Positions 26,301-37,493 of a stretch of DNA of 64,000 bases are shown piece after piece (position 1 is the first letter of the stretch; every line of letters starts with the position of its first letter). Under the pieces are notes generated by a model. It made no database searches and was not told where the DNA came from. It saw only the letters and a list, made by a program, of their open reading frames with translations. The DNA comes from Catellatospora sp. TT07R-123 (GTDB taxonomy: Bacteria; Actinomycetota; Actinomycetes; Mycobacteriales; Micromonosporaceae): contig NZ_BNEM01000002.1 in NCBI RefSeq assembly GCF_018327705.1, positions 1,798,001-1,862,000 on the forward strand, written 5' to 3'. Position numbers and translations under genes: made by a program.

Positions 26301-29300
26301 GTTCAGTGTTTCGGTCTTGACCGATGGGTAGCTGTCCCGATTGGGCGCGAAGGTGTAGGAATACCTGGCCCCAGGAGTGGTCAGGTGACCTGCTCTGTCC
26401 CAGCCGAGCTTCCACACGTTGGTGGTGCGGCCGAGCGCGTCGTATTCCACCTCAGCCGTGACCTTGCTGTTCGCGTCGACGGTCTTGGTGGTCGAGCCCC
26501 AGAACGGGTTGGTGTCGGTGCTGGTGACCCAGTTGTATGGGGTCGCCCCCGCCGCAGTGATCTTGGAGCTGACGCTGGTGACTGGTCCGCCCACCGCCGG
26601 GGTGTAGGTCACGGTCGTGACGTTGCCCTTGACGTCGGTCTGCGTCAGCGGCCGCCCGATGGAGTCGACCGTAGCCTGCGACACCGTCTGCCACACCGTG
26701 CCACCGGCCAGCGTCCAGTCCTTGAGCCGCTCGGCCTTGGTGACCGTGCCGTAAACGGGGGCGGTGGTGTAGCTGGCGGCGCCGTCGTAGGTGTTGCGGA
26801 CGTCGGAGATCACATCGTCGGTGCTCTGCGGGGCCTGGCCGCAGGCCAGCGCGGTGACGAACACCTCCCGCAGCATGGTGACGATGTTCTTGTCGACCCT
26901 GCGGTTGTAGGTGTTGGTGGTGCACTTCTCGTCACCGGTGACTGCGATGTCGCCGTCGTCCTGTGACCAGTTGGTGGTGCCGTAGGTCTGGTCGAAGGTC
27001 CGCATACCACGCGATACCCGCCAGCCCCGGTTGCCGTCGATGCCGAGCGCGGCGGCCGTGTACGCCGTGGATGTGTTCGTGAACCGGGCCTCGGCGACGT
27101 CGCCGTTGATGGTGCGCGACGCGGTCGGGTTGGACCGCCACGGCACGTTCACCGTCTTCGAGACGGGCTTTGATTCGTCGCCGTTGAAGACGGCCTGCTC
27201 GCGCACCTGGTCGGCGAACTGGTCCTCGTCGTAGACCGTCTCGGCGCCCAGGGACGCGTTGACCTGCACGGTCCGGGTTCCGCCGGTCGGCGTGGCCCGG
27301 TCGCCGTTCATGCCCCGCATGAACGTGGTCACCGTGAGGGTCTGCGCACCGGTCGTATTGCCGATGCGGGTCTTGACCTGGCCGTAGCCGCGCCATTGCG
27401 ACCATGTCTTGTGATCCGGCTTGCTCAGGCCGTCGTCGTCGGCGTAGTGCCACGCCGGGGTGCCGACGTACTCGTACCAGGTGTGCTTGGAGGGCGACTG
27501 GTGGCTGTCGGCCAGCTGCACGTCGTCCTCGACGACGTGGGTGACGACGTGCTTGTGCCACCACTGCTCGACCAGCTTCGTCGAGTCCATGGGGTCCTCG
27601 ACCAGGACCGGGTAGCAGCGCATGGTGTTGGTGTGCGCCGCGGCCGGCAGGTTGCTCGAGGTGCACTCCGGCTCGGAGTAGTCGACCTTGATGCGGGCAC
27701 CGGTCTCGGTGATGATGCTGTTGATCCGCAGCCAGTTGTCACTGGTGCCGTGCTCTTCGAGAACCCGGTTGGGCAGCGAGATCGCCTCGAAGGTGACGGG
27801 CGGCATTGAGATCGGCACGAACTCCGCCGGCGGCACCGACGCCGGCCTGACCAGGCCCTGGTGGTCGATCTTGTCGAGCCACAGGCCGGTATGGGTGCTG
27901 TCGGCCGTGGCGTTGAACGTCTGGTTCAGCGTCCACGACTCGACCGGCTGCCAGGCCGGGGTGGTCTTCGTGGTGTCCCACACCTGCGTGGTGATCGTCT
28001 TGAGCCGCTTGGCGGTCCAGAACGTCGGCGCGTACTGCTGCGGGCAGGACGTGGCCGAGGCCTTGCACTCCTGGTCCCAGGGGGTGTCCTTCCACGACGC
28101 GGTGACCGGGGCGGTCTCGGTGCCGCAGTTGGAGAAGCACCGCATGTCGGTGTCGAACAGCACCTGCGCGTACGGGGTGACCGACCGCTCGGTGACGCCG
28201 TGGTCGGTGGTGTTGCGGTCGTAGGTGCCGTAGTCGATCCGGGTCAGGTAGCCGGCCCGGTCGTAGGTGACGTCGTCGGAGTCGGTGTTGTTGCGCGCGT
28301 ACTTGTTGGTCTCCTTGCCGTACCAGTACGACATGGTGTTGCCGCGCACGTCCACGACATAGTCCAGGTTCCACCGCCACGCCTGCACACAGTCCGAACC
28401 CGCGAACGTGGACTGGTGGCAGGGCTCACCAGTGTGGTTGCCGAACACCGGCACCGTCAGCGTCGAGTTCGTCTTCGCCGTCTGCCCGGGCAGGCTGTGC
28501 AGGCCGAAGAAGTACTGCGTACCGTCGGTCGTGGTGACCTTCCAGTACTCACCGTCATTGTCGCCGTTACCCGCCCCGGTCAACTTCTCGATCTTCGAAC
28601 CGCCCTCAGACCGGGAGTGCCAGCCCTTGCCCGTCTCGTAGATCAGCTCGCCGCCGGCGCCGTTGAGGCTCATCGTTGCATTGTCAGAACGCCAGCATTC
28701 GTCCCCGCTGGCGACGGTGTTGTTGGCACCGTTCTTCATGTCCTCCAAACACGGCACGTAGCGGCGCTCGATGTAACCGGGGGCGTACTCGAAGCCCTCG
28801 CCGATCCAGGACGGCTGGTTGTTGGTCACCTCCGACCGACCGTCCACGCTCGCCGAAGAGTAGGACAGCGCGATGGTAGGTGTCGGCCCTGTGGCTGGCG
28901 GCATACGCAGCGGGTAGTTCCAGGAGAAGTTGCCGGACGAGCCGCCCGCGCTCCAAGTCGAGGATGCGGCCAGGCTGGTCGCCCCGAAATCCCCATCGCT
29001 GCCACTGGCCGCAGCCGCGAGCATGACAATCGCGCCCTGTGCCGAGGCTACAGGTGCATCACCGGCGAGTTGCGCCTTGGTCTGCGGCGCAGACAGCGCC
29101 TGAGCGGCGTCGACTGGCACGTCGGCGGAAACGACGCCGGTGCCGAGGTCGTTGTCGGTACGCAGTGGCACCGACTTGCACGCAGGCTTATCCGGGGTGG
29201 TCAGTGCGCACGCGGGGCTCTGCCACAGCCGTAGCCGGGTGGCCCAGTCGCCGCCTGCCGCGGCCTTGAACGAGTTGTAGTCGATCGACACCTTCGCAGT

Positions 29301-29762
29301 GCCCGTAGGCTGCCCGGTCGGGGCGCTGACCCGCAGGGCGACCCGGTCGCGCCAGCCCTTGGGCAACGTGGTCTGGTCGATGACCTCGACGGTGACCTCG
29401 GCCAGCCGTGCTCCGGCCGGGCTCGTGGCACGCTGTACGAAAACCGGCGCCGCACCAGCGCGAACACCGATGCCACCTCCCGCAGTGTGCAGGTCCAGGC
29501 GAGTCGAGCCCGCCTTGGGCCATACCGGCAGGGCCGTCGGAGCGTCCTTGACGCGTTTCTGCGTCCAGCCCTTGCCCGCGACCGGGCCACCGACGTTGTC
29601 GAGCTTTTCAGCCTTGGGCTGCAGGCGGGGGCTTGGCGCGGCCACGGCCGGCATGCCCTGCAGCAGGGATCCGGCCAGTACGGCCGTCAGTGACATGACC
29701 AGCGTTGTACGGCCGGTTCGTGGCCGCCGTCGCCGAAGGCCGATGATCGACCTTGATGACAT
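23325..29762 (-). CDS. Rhs/YD-repeat polymorphic toxin with C-terminal deaminase-like domain
   Basis: A 2145-residue exported Rhs protein. A signal segment (about residues 1-45) is followed by a beta-rich N-terminal region and an SpvB/TcaC-like start (NFSWNYPLRMPPATGPTPTI, about 285). A long series of YD repeats follows, then the Rhs core near 1880 (GARQYDLALSRFISVDP, NPITMSDPSG). The variable C-terminus carries a deaminase-type zinc signature: Cys-Ala-Glu at 2038-2040 (FCAEDDCA) and CxxC at 2074-2077 (VCVSCQ). By family knowledge such domains deaminate nucleic-acid bases in target cells. A 68-residue Ala/Glu-rich tail follows. The ATG at 29762 is chosen for GGGGAGGAA upstream; the frame's earlier start adds 36 unlikely residues. 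Confidence 0.93.
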   Translation of the reverse strand: MSSRSIIGLRRRRPRTGRTTLVMSLTAVLAGSLLQGMPAVAAPSPRLQPKAEKLDNVGGPVAGKGWTQKRVKDAPTALPVWPKAGSTRLDLHTAGGGIGVRAGAAPVFVQRATSPAGARLAEVTVEVIDQTTLPKGWRDRVALRVSAPTGQPTGTAKVSIDYNSFKAAAGGDWATRLRLWQSPACALTTPDKPACKSVPLRTDNDLGTGVVSADVPVDAAQALSAPQTKAQLAGDAPVASAQGAIVMLAAAASGSDGDFGATSLAASSTWSAGGSSGNFSWNYPLRMPPATGPTPTIALSYSSASVDGRSEVTNNQPSWIGEGFEYAPGYIERRYVPCLEDMKNGANNTVASGDECWRSDNATMSLNGAGGELIYETGKGWHSRSEGGSKIEKLTGAGNGDNDGEYWKVTTTDGTQYFFGLHSLPGQTAKTNSTLTVPVFGNHTGEPCHQSTFAGSDCVQAWRWNLDYVVDVRGNTMSYWYGKETNKYARNNTDSDDVTYDRAGYLTRIDYGTYDRNTTDHGVTERSVTPYAQVLFDTDMRCFSNCGTETAPVTASWKDTPWDQECKASATSCPQQYAPTFWTAKRLKTITTQVWDTTKTTPAWQPVESWTLNQTFNATADSTHTGLWLDKIDHQGLVRPASVPPAEFVPISMPPVTFEAISLPNRVLEEHGTSDNWLRINSIITETGARIKVDYSEPECTSSNLPAAAHTNTMRCYPVLVEDPMDSTKLVEQWWHKHVVTHVVEDDVQLADSHQSPSKHTWYEYVGTPAWHYADDDGLSKPDHKTWSQWRGYGQVKTRIGNTTGAQTLTVTTFMRGMNGDRATPTGGTRTVQVNASLGAETVYDEDQFADQVREQAVFNGDESKPVSKTVNVPWRSNPTASRTINGDVAEARFTNTSTAYTAAALGIDGNRGWRVSRGMRTFDQTYGTTNWSQDDGDIAVTGDEKCTTNTYNRRVDKNIVTMLREVFVTALACGQAPQSTDDVISDVRNTYDGAASYTTAPVYGTVTKAERLKDWTLAGGTVWQTVSQATVDSIGRPLTQTDVKGNVTTVTYTPAVGGPVTSVSSKITAAGATPYNWVTSTDTNPFWGSTTKTVDANSKVTAEVEYDALGRTTNVWKLGWDRAGHLTTPGARYSYTFAPNRDSYPSVKTETLNPDGNYITSYQILDGMLRPRQTQSIAMNGSGDRVVSDTIYDEYGNAAISYPAHAEPGAPAGTFWWEPEWSVPTINKTEYDLASRPTATVFLAGDDISVVSEKWRTVTTHEGDLTMTTPPAGGIATTTVTDIKGRTVALRQHTTASGVAGAYQETKYEFNKKGEPVKTTDPAGNQWTAKFDVKGRQIESVDPDKGKTLSEYDDYDQLIKATDARNEVLYYVYDGLGRKTQLRDDSATGPLRAEWKYDSLYSGQTGFRGQLTQSIRYEPAGVTANAYKWQVRGFTTRYQPTGVNYVIPTVETGLNNTYIYGYTYAGENGAPLSISYPAGGSLVTEQLTTDYDATTGMATSMDTSLTGSVGTMATASYTAYGQLSKTIYMTPGGGLYVDNLFDYYTDTHRLKTDSVKPQNAAGTVSNRAYTYDNTGNVTSITDAPGVGSADTQCFRYDNLARLTTAWTPTSTVPCSTDPTVANLGGPAPYWQDWTFDSTTSLKTETSHTTGGNTTRSYTVPTGGQNVVRPHAVTQMAVGGVTTNYTYDNTGNTVCRPTGTAANNCGTGTNSQTLNWDAEGKLATVSSGGSTVETNIYDANGVRLIRRDSTGTTLYLPSQEIRREGTVNTGTRYYSFAGRVCASRRADTSGNTDLTWVYGDQQGTQQVSVNAGTQATSVRRQTPYGAPRGTNPAWINNKGFVGGDNDPTGLTNIGARQYDLALSRFISVDPKLVVSDPSQYNAYQYASLNPITMSDPSGTVVTATSEGAGGGDGPKCDAACQDRRAQIHLKEVMARQAARAYDARLQALKAAILAVYSNGELSRNRYLAEMKSADAEYLEAANAERDAMISYLTGEVKAGRISMTSLKSVTTVTAAWNPKTGSVYVGWRLSGYHPAGFCAEDDCAQQAAAVGEDVADLQFTVTLRPRDSNPINVCVSCQKDYPESQFAVSGAKGDAGGAWGVVETEAEEAAEAEIALQAEMQAVAIAEEQAVLRAEEMAAEMVAEE

Positions 29763-29883
29763 GAAGGATTCCTCCCCATACGAGTGGATCTTATGGTGAA
29801 ACCAGTGCCGCATTTCGTGGCACGATCGAGGGCACGAAGGCTGGTGGTGGCGAGCCATGCTCGCCACCACCAGTCAGTGCGGA

Positions 29884-32800
29884 TCAGGATTCGTTGAGGT
29901 ACAGCTGCTCGACAGCGGCCGGGCTGAGCACACCCTGGTAGGTGTGGATGTCGTCGATGCCGCCGGTCAGCCAGCTACCGGTCACGCCGGCTTGAAGCTG
30001 CCGACCCAGCACGAACGAGCTGTTGGCCTGCCAAGGCTGCCAGGCAGCATTCATCGCGGTCGTGGCGACCTGGGTGCCGTCGACGTAGAGCGCCGCCTTG
30101 CGGTTGGCCACGTCCACGGTGAGCGCCAGGTGGTGCCACGACTTGTCCGGGTTGTCGGCGGGCACGCTCATCCAGGTCACGTTGGTGTCGTCGGTCGAGG
30201 TGGCGCTGGGGCGCATCTTCATCTTCCACACGCCGCCGTTCTCCGGGGCGTAGTAGAGGGCGAACGCCCCGTTGGTCGTGCCGTCCTGGGAGGCGAGGAC
30301 CTGGTACTGGTCGAGTTTGGTGTCGCTGAGGGTGACCCAGCCGGCCACCGTGTACGACTGGTCGGTGCGCAGGACCGGGGTGTTCTGCCAGGTCGTCTGG
30401 TCGTAGCCGTTGACGCTGGTCGTGCCGGTCTTGTACGCCGAGCGGCCGTACTCGGTCGTCTGGTACGTCGTGCCGGTGGACTCGTCGAAAAACTCGGAAT
30501 CCAAGGTCAGACCGTAAGCGGACGTCTCCGAGTGGCCGGGTCCGGTCATGGTCCCGTACGACAGGGCAAGCCGCCTGTCCCAACCGGTGACGGTGTCCGG
30601 GGCTTCGCAAGTGTCGACGGCGTCGGTCATGAAACAGCCCACGGCGGCCTCGAGGTCCCAGTTACCGACCTCGATCGGGCTCAGGAAGCCCGGCTCGGCG
30701 AAGCCCGCCGAGTCGGGATCGGCCTTGGTCTGGCCGGTGAAGTCGTCGTCGACCAGGACCCGGTCGAAGACCTGCACGTCGGCGATGGATCCGTTCCAGA
30801 AGTTGTGGGCGGCGCCGGAGGACATGGCCTGGCCGACGGTGAACCTGCCCGTCGCAGCCCAAGGGGTAGCCGTGCGGTCGGCTTCGGCCACCTTCTGCCC
30901 GTTGACGTACAGGCGGATCTTGGCCGAGTTCTTGTCGTAGACACCGGCCAGGTGGACCCACTTGCCCACATCCGATGAGGTGATCTGCACCGGCGAGATC
31001 GCCACCGCCGTGTTGCTCGACTGCGCCGAGGTGTCCTTCATGTTGAATGACCAGTACGGCACCAGCGGACTGCCCGAGTTACGCACCCCCAGGACGAACC
31101 CGCCCGCGTCCGTGCCATCCTGCCCGGCGACCTTCAGGTCAGCCGAGCCCGAGGGCAGGACCGCCAGCCGCACCCAGGCAGCGACACTGAACGAGTTCGT
31201 GGTGTCGATGACCGGCCCGGTCGTGACCGCCTGCGACGAGGAACCATTGAACGTAGCGGTCTGGCCGCCGACCATCCGCAGGTCGCTGGGCCAGGTCACG
31301 CTCGTCGCCGTCAGCGCCGTGTTCCCGCCGATGCCCGGCTGCTGGTCTGCCAGCGCGTCGGTGGTGTGGTCGGGGTAGGTCTCCAGGCTCCAGCGGGCGA
31401 CCGGCGGCGTGGAGGCCCGGTCGACCATGAACTCGATCGCGTTGTCGCCCTGCACGAGGTTGGTGTCCAGGACCGCGACGTACAGCTTGTTGCGGCCAAA
31501 ACTCGGCACGGTCACGGTCAGGGTCGCCGACTTCGGGTCGGTCGGGCTCGGCGCCAGGGCGGTGGAGGCGGTGCCCCAGCCCCACTTGAACGTCGAGGCG
31601 TTGCGGTTGGACGTCAGTAGGAACGTCGCCGGTTTGCCCGGGCTGTCATTGGTCGACGTGCGGGTCACGGTGATCGTCGGTTTGGTGACGTCGGCGGTGA
31701 ACTGGCACCACGGCGACCACGCGCTCCCCTGCGAGTACGGAGCCTTGTCGGTCGTCTTGGCCCGCAGCGCATACGTCTTGCCCGTCACCACCGTCACCGC
31801 CGCGGTCGTCGCGGCGCTGTTAGGCGTCACCCCAGTCAGCGCGGGCGGTGCGGTCAATCGCGTCGGCGTGGTGTCGGTGACAGTGCCGATGCCGCCGACC
31901 GGGACCTCGATCCACTCGAACGTGCCGGTCAGGCTGTCGGAGGTGTCGGCGTCGGGGAAGGTGGCCGTGAACGCCGGGTTCAGCTTCGCGATCGTCAGCA
32001 CGCCCGTCGCCGGGCACGCCACCCCGGCCACCTGCACGTTCGCCGGCACACCGGGCTTGCTGTCATAGTCCACGTACAGCTTTGCCTTGGTCGGGTCGAA
32101 CCGCTTCCACCGCTGCTGGTCCGACTCCCCCGTACCGTCACTGGCACGGGCACTGAACCCAAACGTGATCGTATTCCAGTTGCTGTTGGCGGCCGTCTGC
32201 ACCTGCGTCTTGACCGACGCGCCCTGGAAGTTCATGACCATGTCCGGATCGAGCGCACCGCAGCCGCCGTCCTCGTTGGCGTTGCCCGCCGCGTAGTCCA
32301 ACGACGTCTGCAGCGTCATCTTCGACCAGGTCGCCTTCATCGTCGCGTCGATGGCCGGAGTCGCGTACATCCACGCGCCGGTCGGGCCGCACGAGTACGA
32401 GTGGTCCAGCAGCATCTCCACCCGGGCCGAGTAGATGTACTTGCCCTTCAGCGACACGCTGTTCGCGGTGGTCGAGAACTCGAAGAACGATCGGAAGATC
32501 GTGCCGGTGTCGGGGTTGATGCCCACCCGCGCCGACGTGTAGTCGGTGTTGCTGGTGTTGTTGTTGGTCGCGTAGGCCCACTTCTGCTTGGAGACCGACC
32601 ACGCCGGATCCACAAAAATCGGGAATGACACAGCCGGGTTGTCCAGCATCGCCGAGTCGGGGCGCAGCACCAGCTCCCGCTGAGCGGTGACCTCGGCAGC
32701 AACGTCGGCCACCGATGCATACCCACCCGGTCCGACGGCACTGGAGTCGAGGTCGGTCTGCCTGACCATCACATCGCCCTCGACCGCGACGACGCCCCGG

Positions 32801-33537
32801 CCCGACAGCAGGTCGCCGCTGGCCGCCGAGCCCGAATCCCACATGCTCGCCGGTTCCGCACGCGCCAGCAGCATGCCACCCGCGACCGCAGCCAGTGAAC
32901 CATCCGGACCAGCCGCGACCTGCGCGTCCCCGCCAAGCTTGAACCGGACCTCACGCACCGCCGGGTTCGCCGCGGCAGCCGCCGACTTCACCACCAGCAC
33001 ATGCGAGAAGCCCGCGGGCGTGGCCCGGACTACCAGGTCCACGTCCGGTAGCACTTCGGTGTAGGTCGCCGCGTCACCCGACAGCGACGGGGCAGGCAGC
33101 ACACCGCCTGGCCATGACATTGTCATGGTCTTGCCCGCGCGCTTGAGGACTGTGAGCGGCCCCGTTCCACCGCCTGAAAACGCGACGTCAGTGACGGACA
33201 CCGTTGGACGGACCATGCCGTCGGCCGATTCGATCAGGTCGAGGTTGACATCAGCCCAGCCGGCGCCACGACGCGCCCGCTGCGGCACTGGGGACGACTC
33301 GAATCGAAGCAGGCCCTCGGGCGTGGCTGAAACCTGTGAGAACTCCGTCCTGGACGAGTCGATCGGAACGGGCTTCCCACAGGCGGCGGCAGCTACCATC
33401 GCCTCCGCTTGGGAAAGGGCTGATGACACACAGGCGCCTGCGGCTGCTGCCGCCGTCGTAGAAGTAAGCAACGCGGCAGGCGTGACTAGCGCCGCCGCCA
33501 CCAGAGCGGCCAACCGGGCCCGCAACATAGATCTCAC
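29884..33537 (-). CDS. Secreted DNRLRE/LamG-domain protein, partner of the Rhs gene
   Basis: A 1217-residue exported protein. It has a signal peptide (to about residue 33) and a N-terminal beta region. A DNRLRE-like jelly-roll lies near 340-490 (KWAYATNNN, ARVGINPDTGTIFRSFFEF), then Ig/FN3-like strands. Two LamG concanavalin-type domains follow, at about 740-900 (SFSVAAWVRL, WVHLAGVYDK, IRLYVNGQKVAEA) and 1020-1215 (SYTVAGWVTL, WHHLALTVDV, AALYVDGTQVA). It lies 121 bp upstream of the Rhs gene on the same strand. DNRLRE/LamG plus Rhs is a recurrent actinobacterial pair, so it probably helps display or deliver the toxin. The GTG at 33537 is chosen for GGGGA just upstream and a better signal sequence. 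Confidence 0.86.
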   Translation of the reverse strand: MRSMLRARLAALVAAALVTPAALLTSTTAAAAAGACVSSALSQAEAMVAAAACGKPVPIDSSRTEFSQVSATPEGLLRFESSPVPQRARRGAGWADVNLDLIESADGMVRPTVSVTDVAFSGGGTGPLTVLKRAGKTMTMSWPGGVLPAPSLSGDAATYTEVLPDVDLVVRATPAGFSHVLVVKSAAAAANPAVREVRFKLGGDAQVAAGPDGSLAAVAGGMLLARAEPASMWDSGSAASGDLLSGRGVVAVEGDVMVRQTDLDSSAVGPGGYASVADVAAEVTAQRELVLRPDSAMLDNPAVSFPIFVDPAWSVSKQKWAYATNNNTSNTDYTSARVGINPDTGTIFRSFFEFSTTANSVSLKGKYIYSARVEMLLDHSYSCGPTGAWMYATPAIDATMKATWSKMTLQTSLDYAAGNANEDGGCGALDPDMVMNFQGASVKTQVQTAANSNWNTITFGFSARASDGTGESDQQRWKRFDPTKAKLYVDYDSKPGVPANVQVAGVACPATGVLTIAKLNPAFTATFPDADTSDSLTGTFEWIEVPVGGIGTVTDTTPTRLTAPPALTGVTPNSAATTAAVTVVTGKTYALRAKTTDKAPYSQGSAWSPWCQFTADVTKPTITVTRTSTNDSPGKPATFLLTSNRNASTFKWGWGTASTALAPSPTDPKSATLTVTVPSFGRNKLYVAVLDTNLVQGDNAIEFMVDRASTPPVARWSLETYPDHTTDALADQQPGIGGNTALTATSVTWPSDLRMVGGQTATFNGSSSQAVTTGPVIDTTNSFSVAAWVRLAVLPSGSADLKVAGQDGTDAGGFVLGVRNSGSPLVPYWSFNMKDTSAQSSNTAVAISPVQITSSDVGKWVHLAGVYDKNSAKIRLYVNGQKVAEADRTATPWAATGRFTVGQAMSSGAAHNFWNGSIADVQVFDRVLVDDDFTGQTKADPDSAGFAEPGFLSPIEVGNWDLEAAVGCFMTDAVDTCEAPDTVTGWDRRLALSYGTMTGPGHSETSAYGLTLDSEFFDESTGTTYQTTEYGRSAYKTGTTSVNGYDQTTWQNTPVLRTDQSYTVAGWVTLSDTKLDQYQVLASQDGTTNGAFALYYAPENGGVWKMKMRPSATSTDDTNVTWMSVPADNPDKSWHHLALTVDVANRKAALYVDGTQVATTAMNAAWQPWQANSSFVLGRQLQAGVTGSWLTGGIDDIHTYQGVLSPAAVEQLYLNES

Positions 33538-34195
33538 AAAAATCCCCGAATAATGGTGGTGCCACGACATTGACTCCGCGGAACGCGGAACCAACGCGGC
33601 AAGCTACCCGTGCAGTCGCGGAGCAGTAAAGGCACGTAGAGTCACGGCCGCCCTCGTCCGACTGCACACAAATTCGAGAATACGAACTGGCAATATTTCC
33701 ATCAGTCACAGTTTATAATTTCAATAGCTCGGATTTCTCCGCCCATATCACACCCGAACCTCGGGACCGCAACTTCCCCCTTTACCAGGACTTCGCTTGG
33801 CAGTATTGGTCAGCATGACTCACGTGTCGCCGACCATGCCTTCCACGCCCTCGGTCAGCCGCCGAGCGATGAGGCGAATCAGAACTACGGCGCCCCAACG
33901 CTTGAAATAGACAGGCATGGGTGACCCTAGGCGCACTCCATCAATGAAACTTGACGGTAAGATGCCACATAGATCATAAGCGGCGCCCTTGGCCGCACTA
34001 GTACTACAGCAGCGTTCTGCACTGTCGTGCCCGTCTCCGGAAGTACGCCGTTGGGGCGAATCGAGATCGGGAATACGACTCACGTCCAGCTCCGCTGCCG
34101 GTCGGCCTGTGGTGGCCGGGCCAGCCGCAGTTAGGAGCCTATCCCTTCCCGACCTGCGGTTTCACCACCTGCGACCCACGAAGAGGTCGGTCGAC
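33538..34195. other. Long intergenic region upstream of the toxin operon
   Basis: About 660 bp, clearly lower in GC than the flanks between 33650 and 33990. It must hold the promoter of the LamG-Rhs operon and the 3' end of the glycerol operon. An 87-codon minus-strand frame (33820-34083) has no recognisable family and no ribosome binding site, so I do not call it a gene. No clear transposon ends or terminator were identified. Confidence 0.5.
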
Positions 34196-35881
34196 CTACC
34201 CTAGGTCTGGCGCCGCGAGCCGTACCTTGTCCGCCGACTCGTCATCCGGCTCCTGCTGCGACTGCCGTTCCGCCTGGACCCGCCGCCCGTACACCTCGAT
34301 CTCCTCGGCGATCTCGTCCGGCGACCACCCCAGCACCCCGCCCATCAGCCGGGCCACCGTCTCCGACGCCTGCACCCCCCGCGACCACGTCTCGATAGAC
34401 GCCCGCGTACGCCGAGCCAGCACGTCGTCCACATGCAGCGCCCCCTCATGCGACGCCGCATACACCGCCTCAGCGCCCAGATAGTCATCCGCCCCCGGCA
34501 ACGGCTCCGCCAGCTCAGGGTCAGCGGCGATCAACGCCAGCAGCTCATGGATCATCGACCCGTACCGGTTCAGCAGATGCTGGATCCGCACCACATGCAG
34601 CCCCGACTCCTGCGCCAGCAGATGCCGCCGGTTCCACAGACCGCGATACCCGTCCGCCCCCACCAGCGGCACCTCATGCGTGATCGACTCCGGCACCTTC
34701 AGATCCAGCCCCCGCACCGCCTCGTCGACCGCGTCCTTCCCCATCACCCGATACGTCGTGTACTTCCCACCGGCGACCACGACCAGCCCAGGCACCGGAT
34801 GCCCCACCAGATGCTCCCGCGACAGCTTGCTCGTCTCCTCCGACTCCCCCGCCAGCAGCGGCCGCAGCCCCGCGTACACCCCCTCCACGTCCTCCTGCGT
34901 CAGCTTCGTGACCAGCACGGAGTTCACGTGCGCAAGGAGATACCGGATGTCGCCGGCCGTGGCCGCCGGGTGCGCGAGGTCGAGATGCCAGTCCGTGTCG
35001 GTGGTCCCGATGATCCAGTGCCTCCCCCACGGTATGACGAACAGGACGCTCTTCTCCGTCCGCAGGATCAACCCCGTCCGCGACTGGATCCGGTCCCGCG
35101 GCACGAGCAGATGAATCCCCTTCGACGCCCGCACATGGAACTGCCCCCGGGTGTCGGCCATCTTCTGCGTCTCGTCGGTCCATACCCCCGTGGCATTGAT
35201 GACCTGCTGCGCCCGGACGTCGTAAACCTCATCGGTGAGCTGGTCGCGCACCCGCGCCCCCACCACGCGCTCGCCCTCGCGCAGGAACTCGATGACCTTC
35301 GCCCGGTTGGCGACATGCGCCCCATAGGAGGCCGCGGTCCGCACGACCATCATGGTGTGCCGGGCGTCGTCGACCTGCCCGTCCCAGTACTGCACCGCCC
35401 CGACCAGCGAAGCCTTCTTCAGACACGGTGCCTCGCGCAGCGCCCGCCGGTGCGACAGGTGCTTGTGGTGCGGCACGCCGCGCCCGGTCCCGGTGGTCAG
35501 ACCCATGGTGTCGTACAGCGTGACGCCCGCGCCCACATACGGCCGCTCCCACACCCGGTGCGTCAGCGGGTACAGGAACTTGACCGGCTTGACCAGGTGC
35601 GGGCAGATCCGCGTGAGCAGCAGCGCCCGCTCTTTCAACGCCTCGGCGACCAGCCGGAAGTCGAGCATCTCCAGGTAGCGCAGACCACCGTGGATGAGTT
35701 TGCTGGACCGGCTGGACGTGCCCGAGGCCCAGTCGCGGGCTTCGACGAGCCCGACCGACAGGCCGCGGGTGACGGCGTCCAGTGCGGCCCCGGCGCCGAC
35801 GACGCCGCCGCCGATGACCAGGATGTCCAATTCCCGGGCCGACATGTCGGCCAGCGCCTGCCGGCGCGCCTGGGCGGACAT
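34196..35881 (-). CDS. glpD: Glycerol-3-phosphate dehydrogenase (FAD-dependent)
   Basis: A 561-residue FAD enzyme that oxidises sn-glycerol 3-phosphate to dihydroxyacetone phosphate at the membrane and feeds electrons to quinone. The N-terminal dinucleotide fold is ILVIGGGVVGAGAALDA (about residues 20-37). It is followed by the substrate/FAD motif TSSRSSKLIHGGLRYLE, then WIIGTTDTDW, GGKYTTYRVMG and the helical C-terminal domain (HVVRIQHLLNRYGSM). Length matches the family. ATG at 35881 has GGAGG eight bases upstream; the alternative GTG at 35896 overlaps that site. Last gene of a glpF-glpK-glpD operon, 56 bp after glpK. Confidence 0.95.
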   Translation of the reverse strand: MSAQARRQALADMSARELDILVIGGGVVGAGAALDAVTRGLSVGLVEARDWASGTSSRSSKLIHGGLRYLEMLDFRLVAEALKERALLLTRICPHLVKPVKFLYPLTHRVWERPYVGAGVTLYDTMGLTTGTGRGVPHHKHLSHRRALREAPCLKKASLVGAVQYWDGQVDDARHTMMVVRTAASYGAHVANRAKVIEFLREGERVVGARVRDQLTDEVYDVRAQQVINATGVWTDETQKMADTRGQFHVRASKGIHLLVPRDRIQSRTGLILRTEKSVLFVIPWGRHWIIGTTDTDWHLDLAHPAATAGDIRYLLAHVNSVLVTKLTQEDVEGVYAGLRPLLAGESEETSKLSREHLVGHPVPGLVVVAGGKYTTYRVMGKDAVDEAVRGLDLKVPESITHEVPLVGADGYRGLWNRRHLLAQESGLHVVRIQHLLNRYGSMIHELLALIAADPELAEPLPGADDYLGAEAVYAASHEGALHVDDVLARRTRASIETWSRGVQASETVARLMGGVLGWSPDEIAEEIEVYGRRVQAERQSQQEPDDESADKVRLAAPDLG

Positions 35882-35937
35882 GGCTGAAGCCTCCACGGCA
35901 GCCTCCCCCGCTGTGCTGTGTCTCCCCTATCGGGCTG

Positions 35938-37455
<1,518 letters not shown>

Positions 37456-37493
37456 CTCGCGCGTCCTCTCCACAACGGTCCGGGTCGATCATT

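Noticed and set aside
33990-34030. CTACAGCAGCG-like word as an insertion-sequence end
   Set aside because: It recalls some transposon ends, but no matching second end, target duplication or transposase remnant was found.
33820-34083. 87-codon minus-strand frame in the AT-richer gap
   Set aside because: No family, no ribosome binding site and an unlikely N-terminus; kept only as a note in the intergenic entry.
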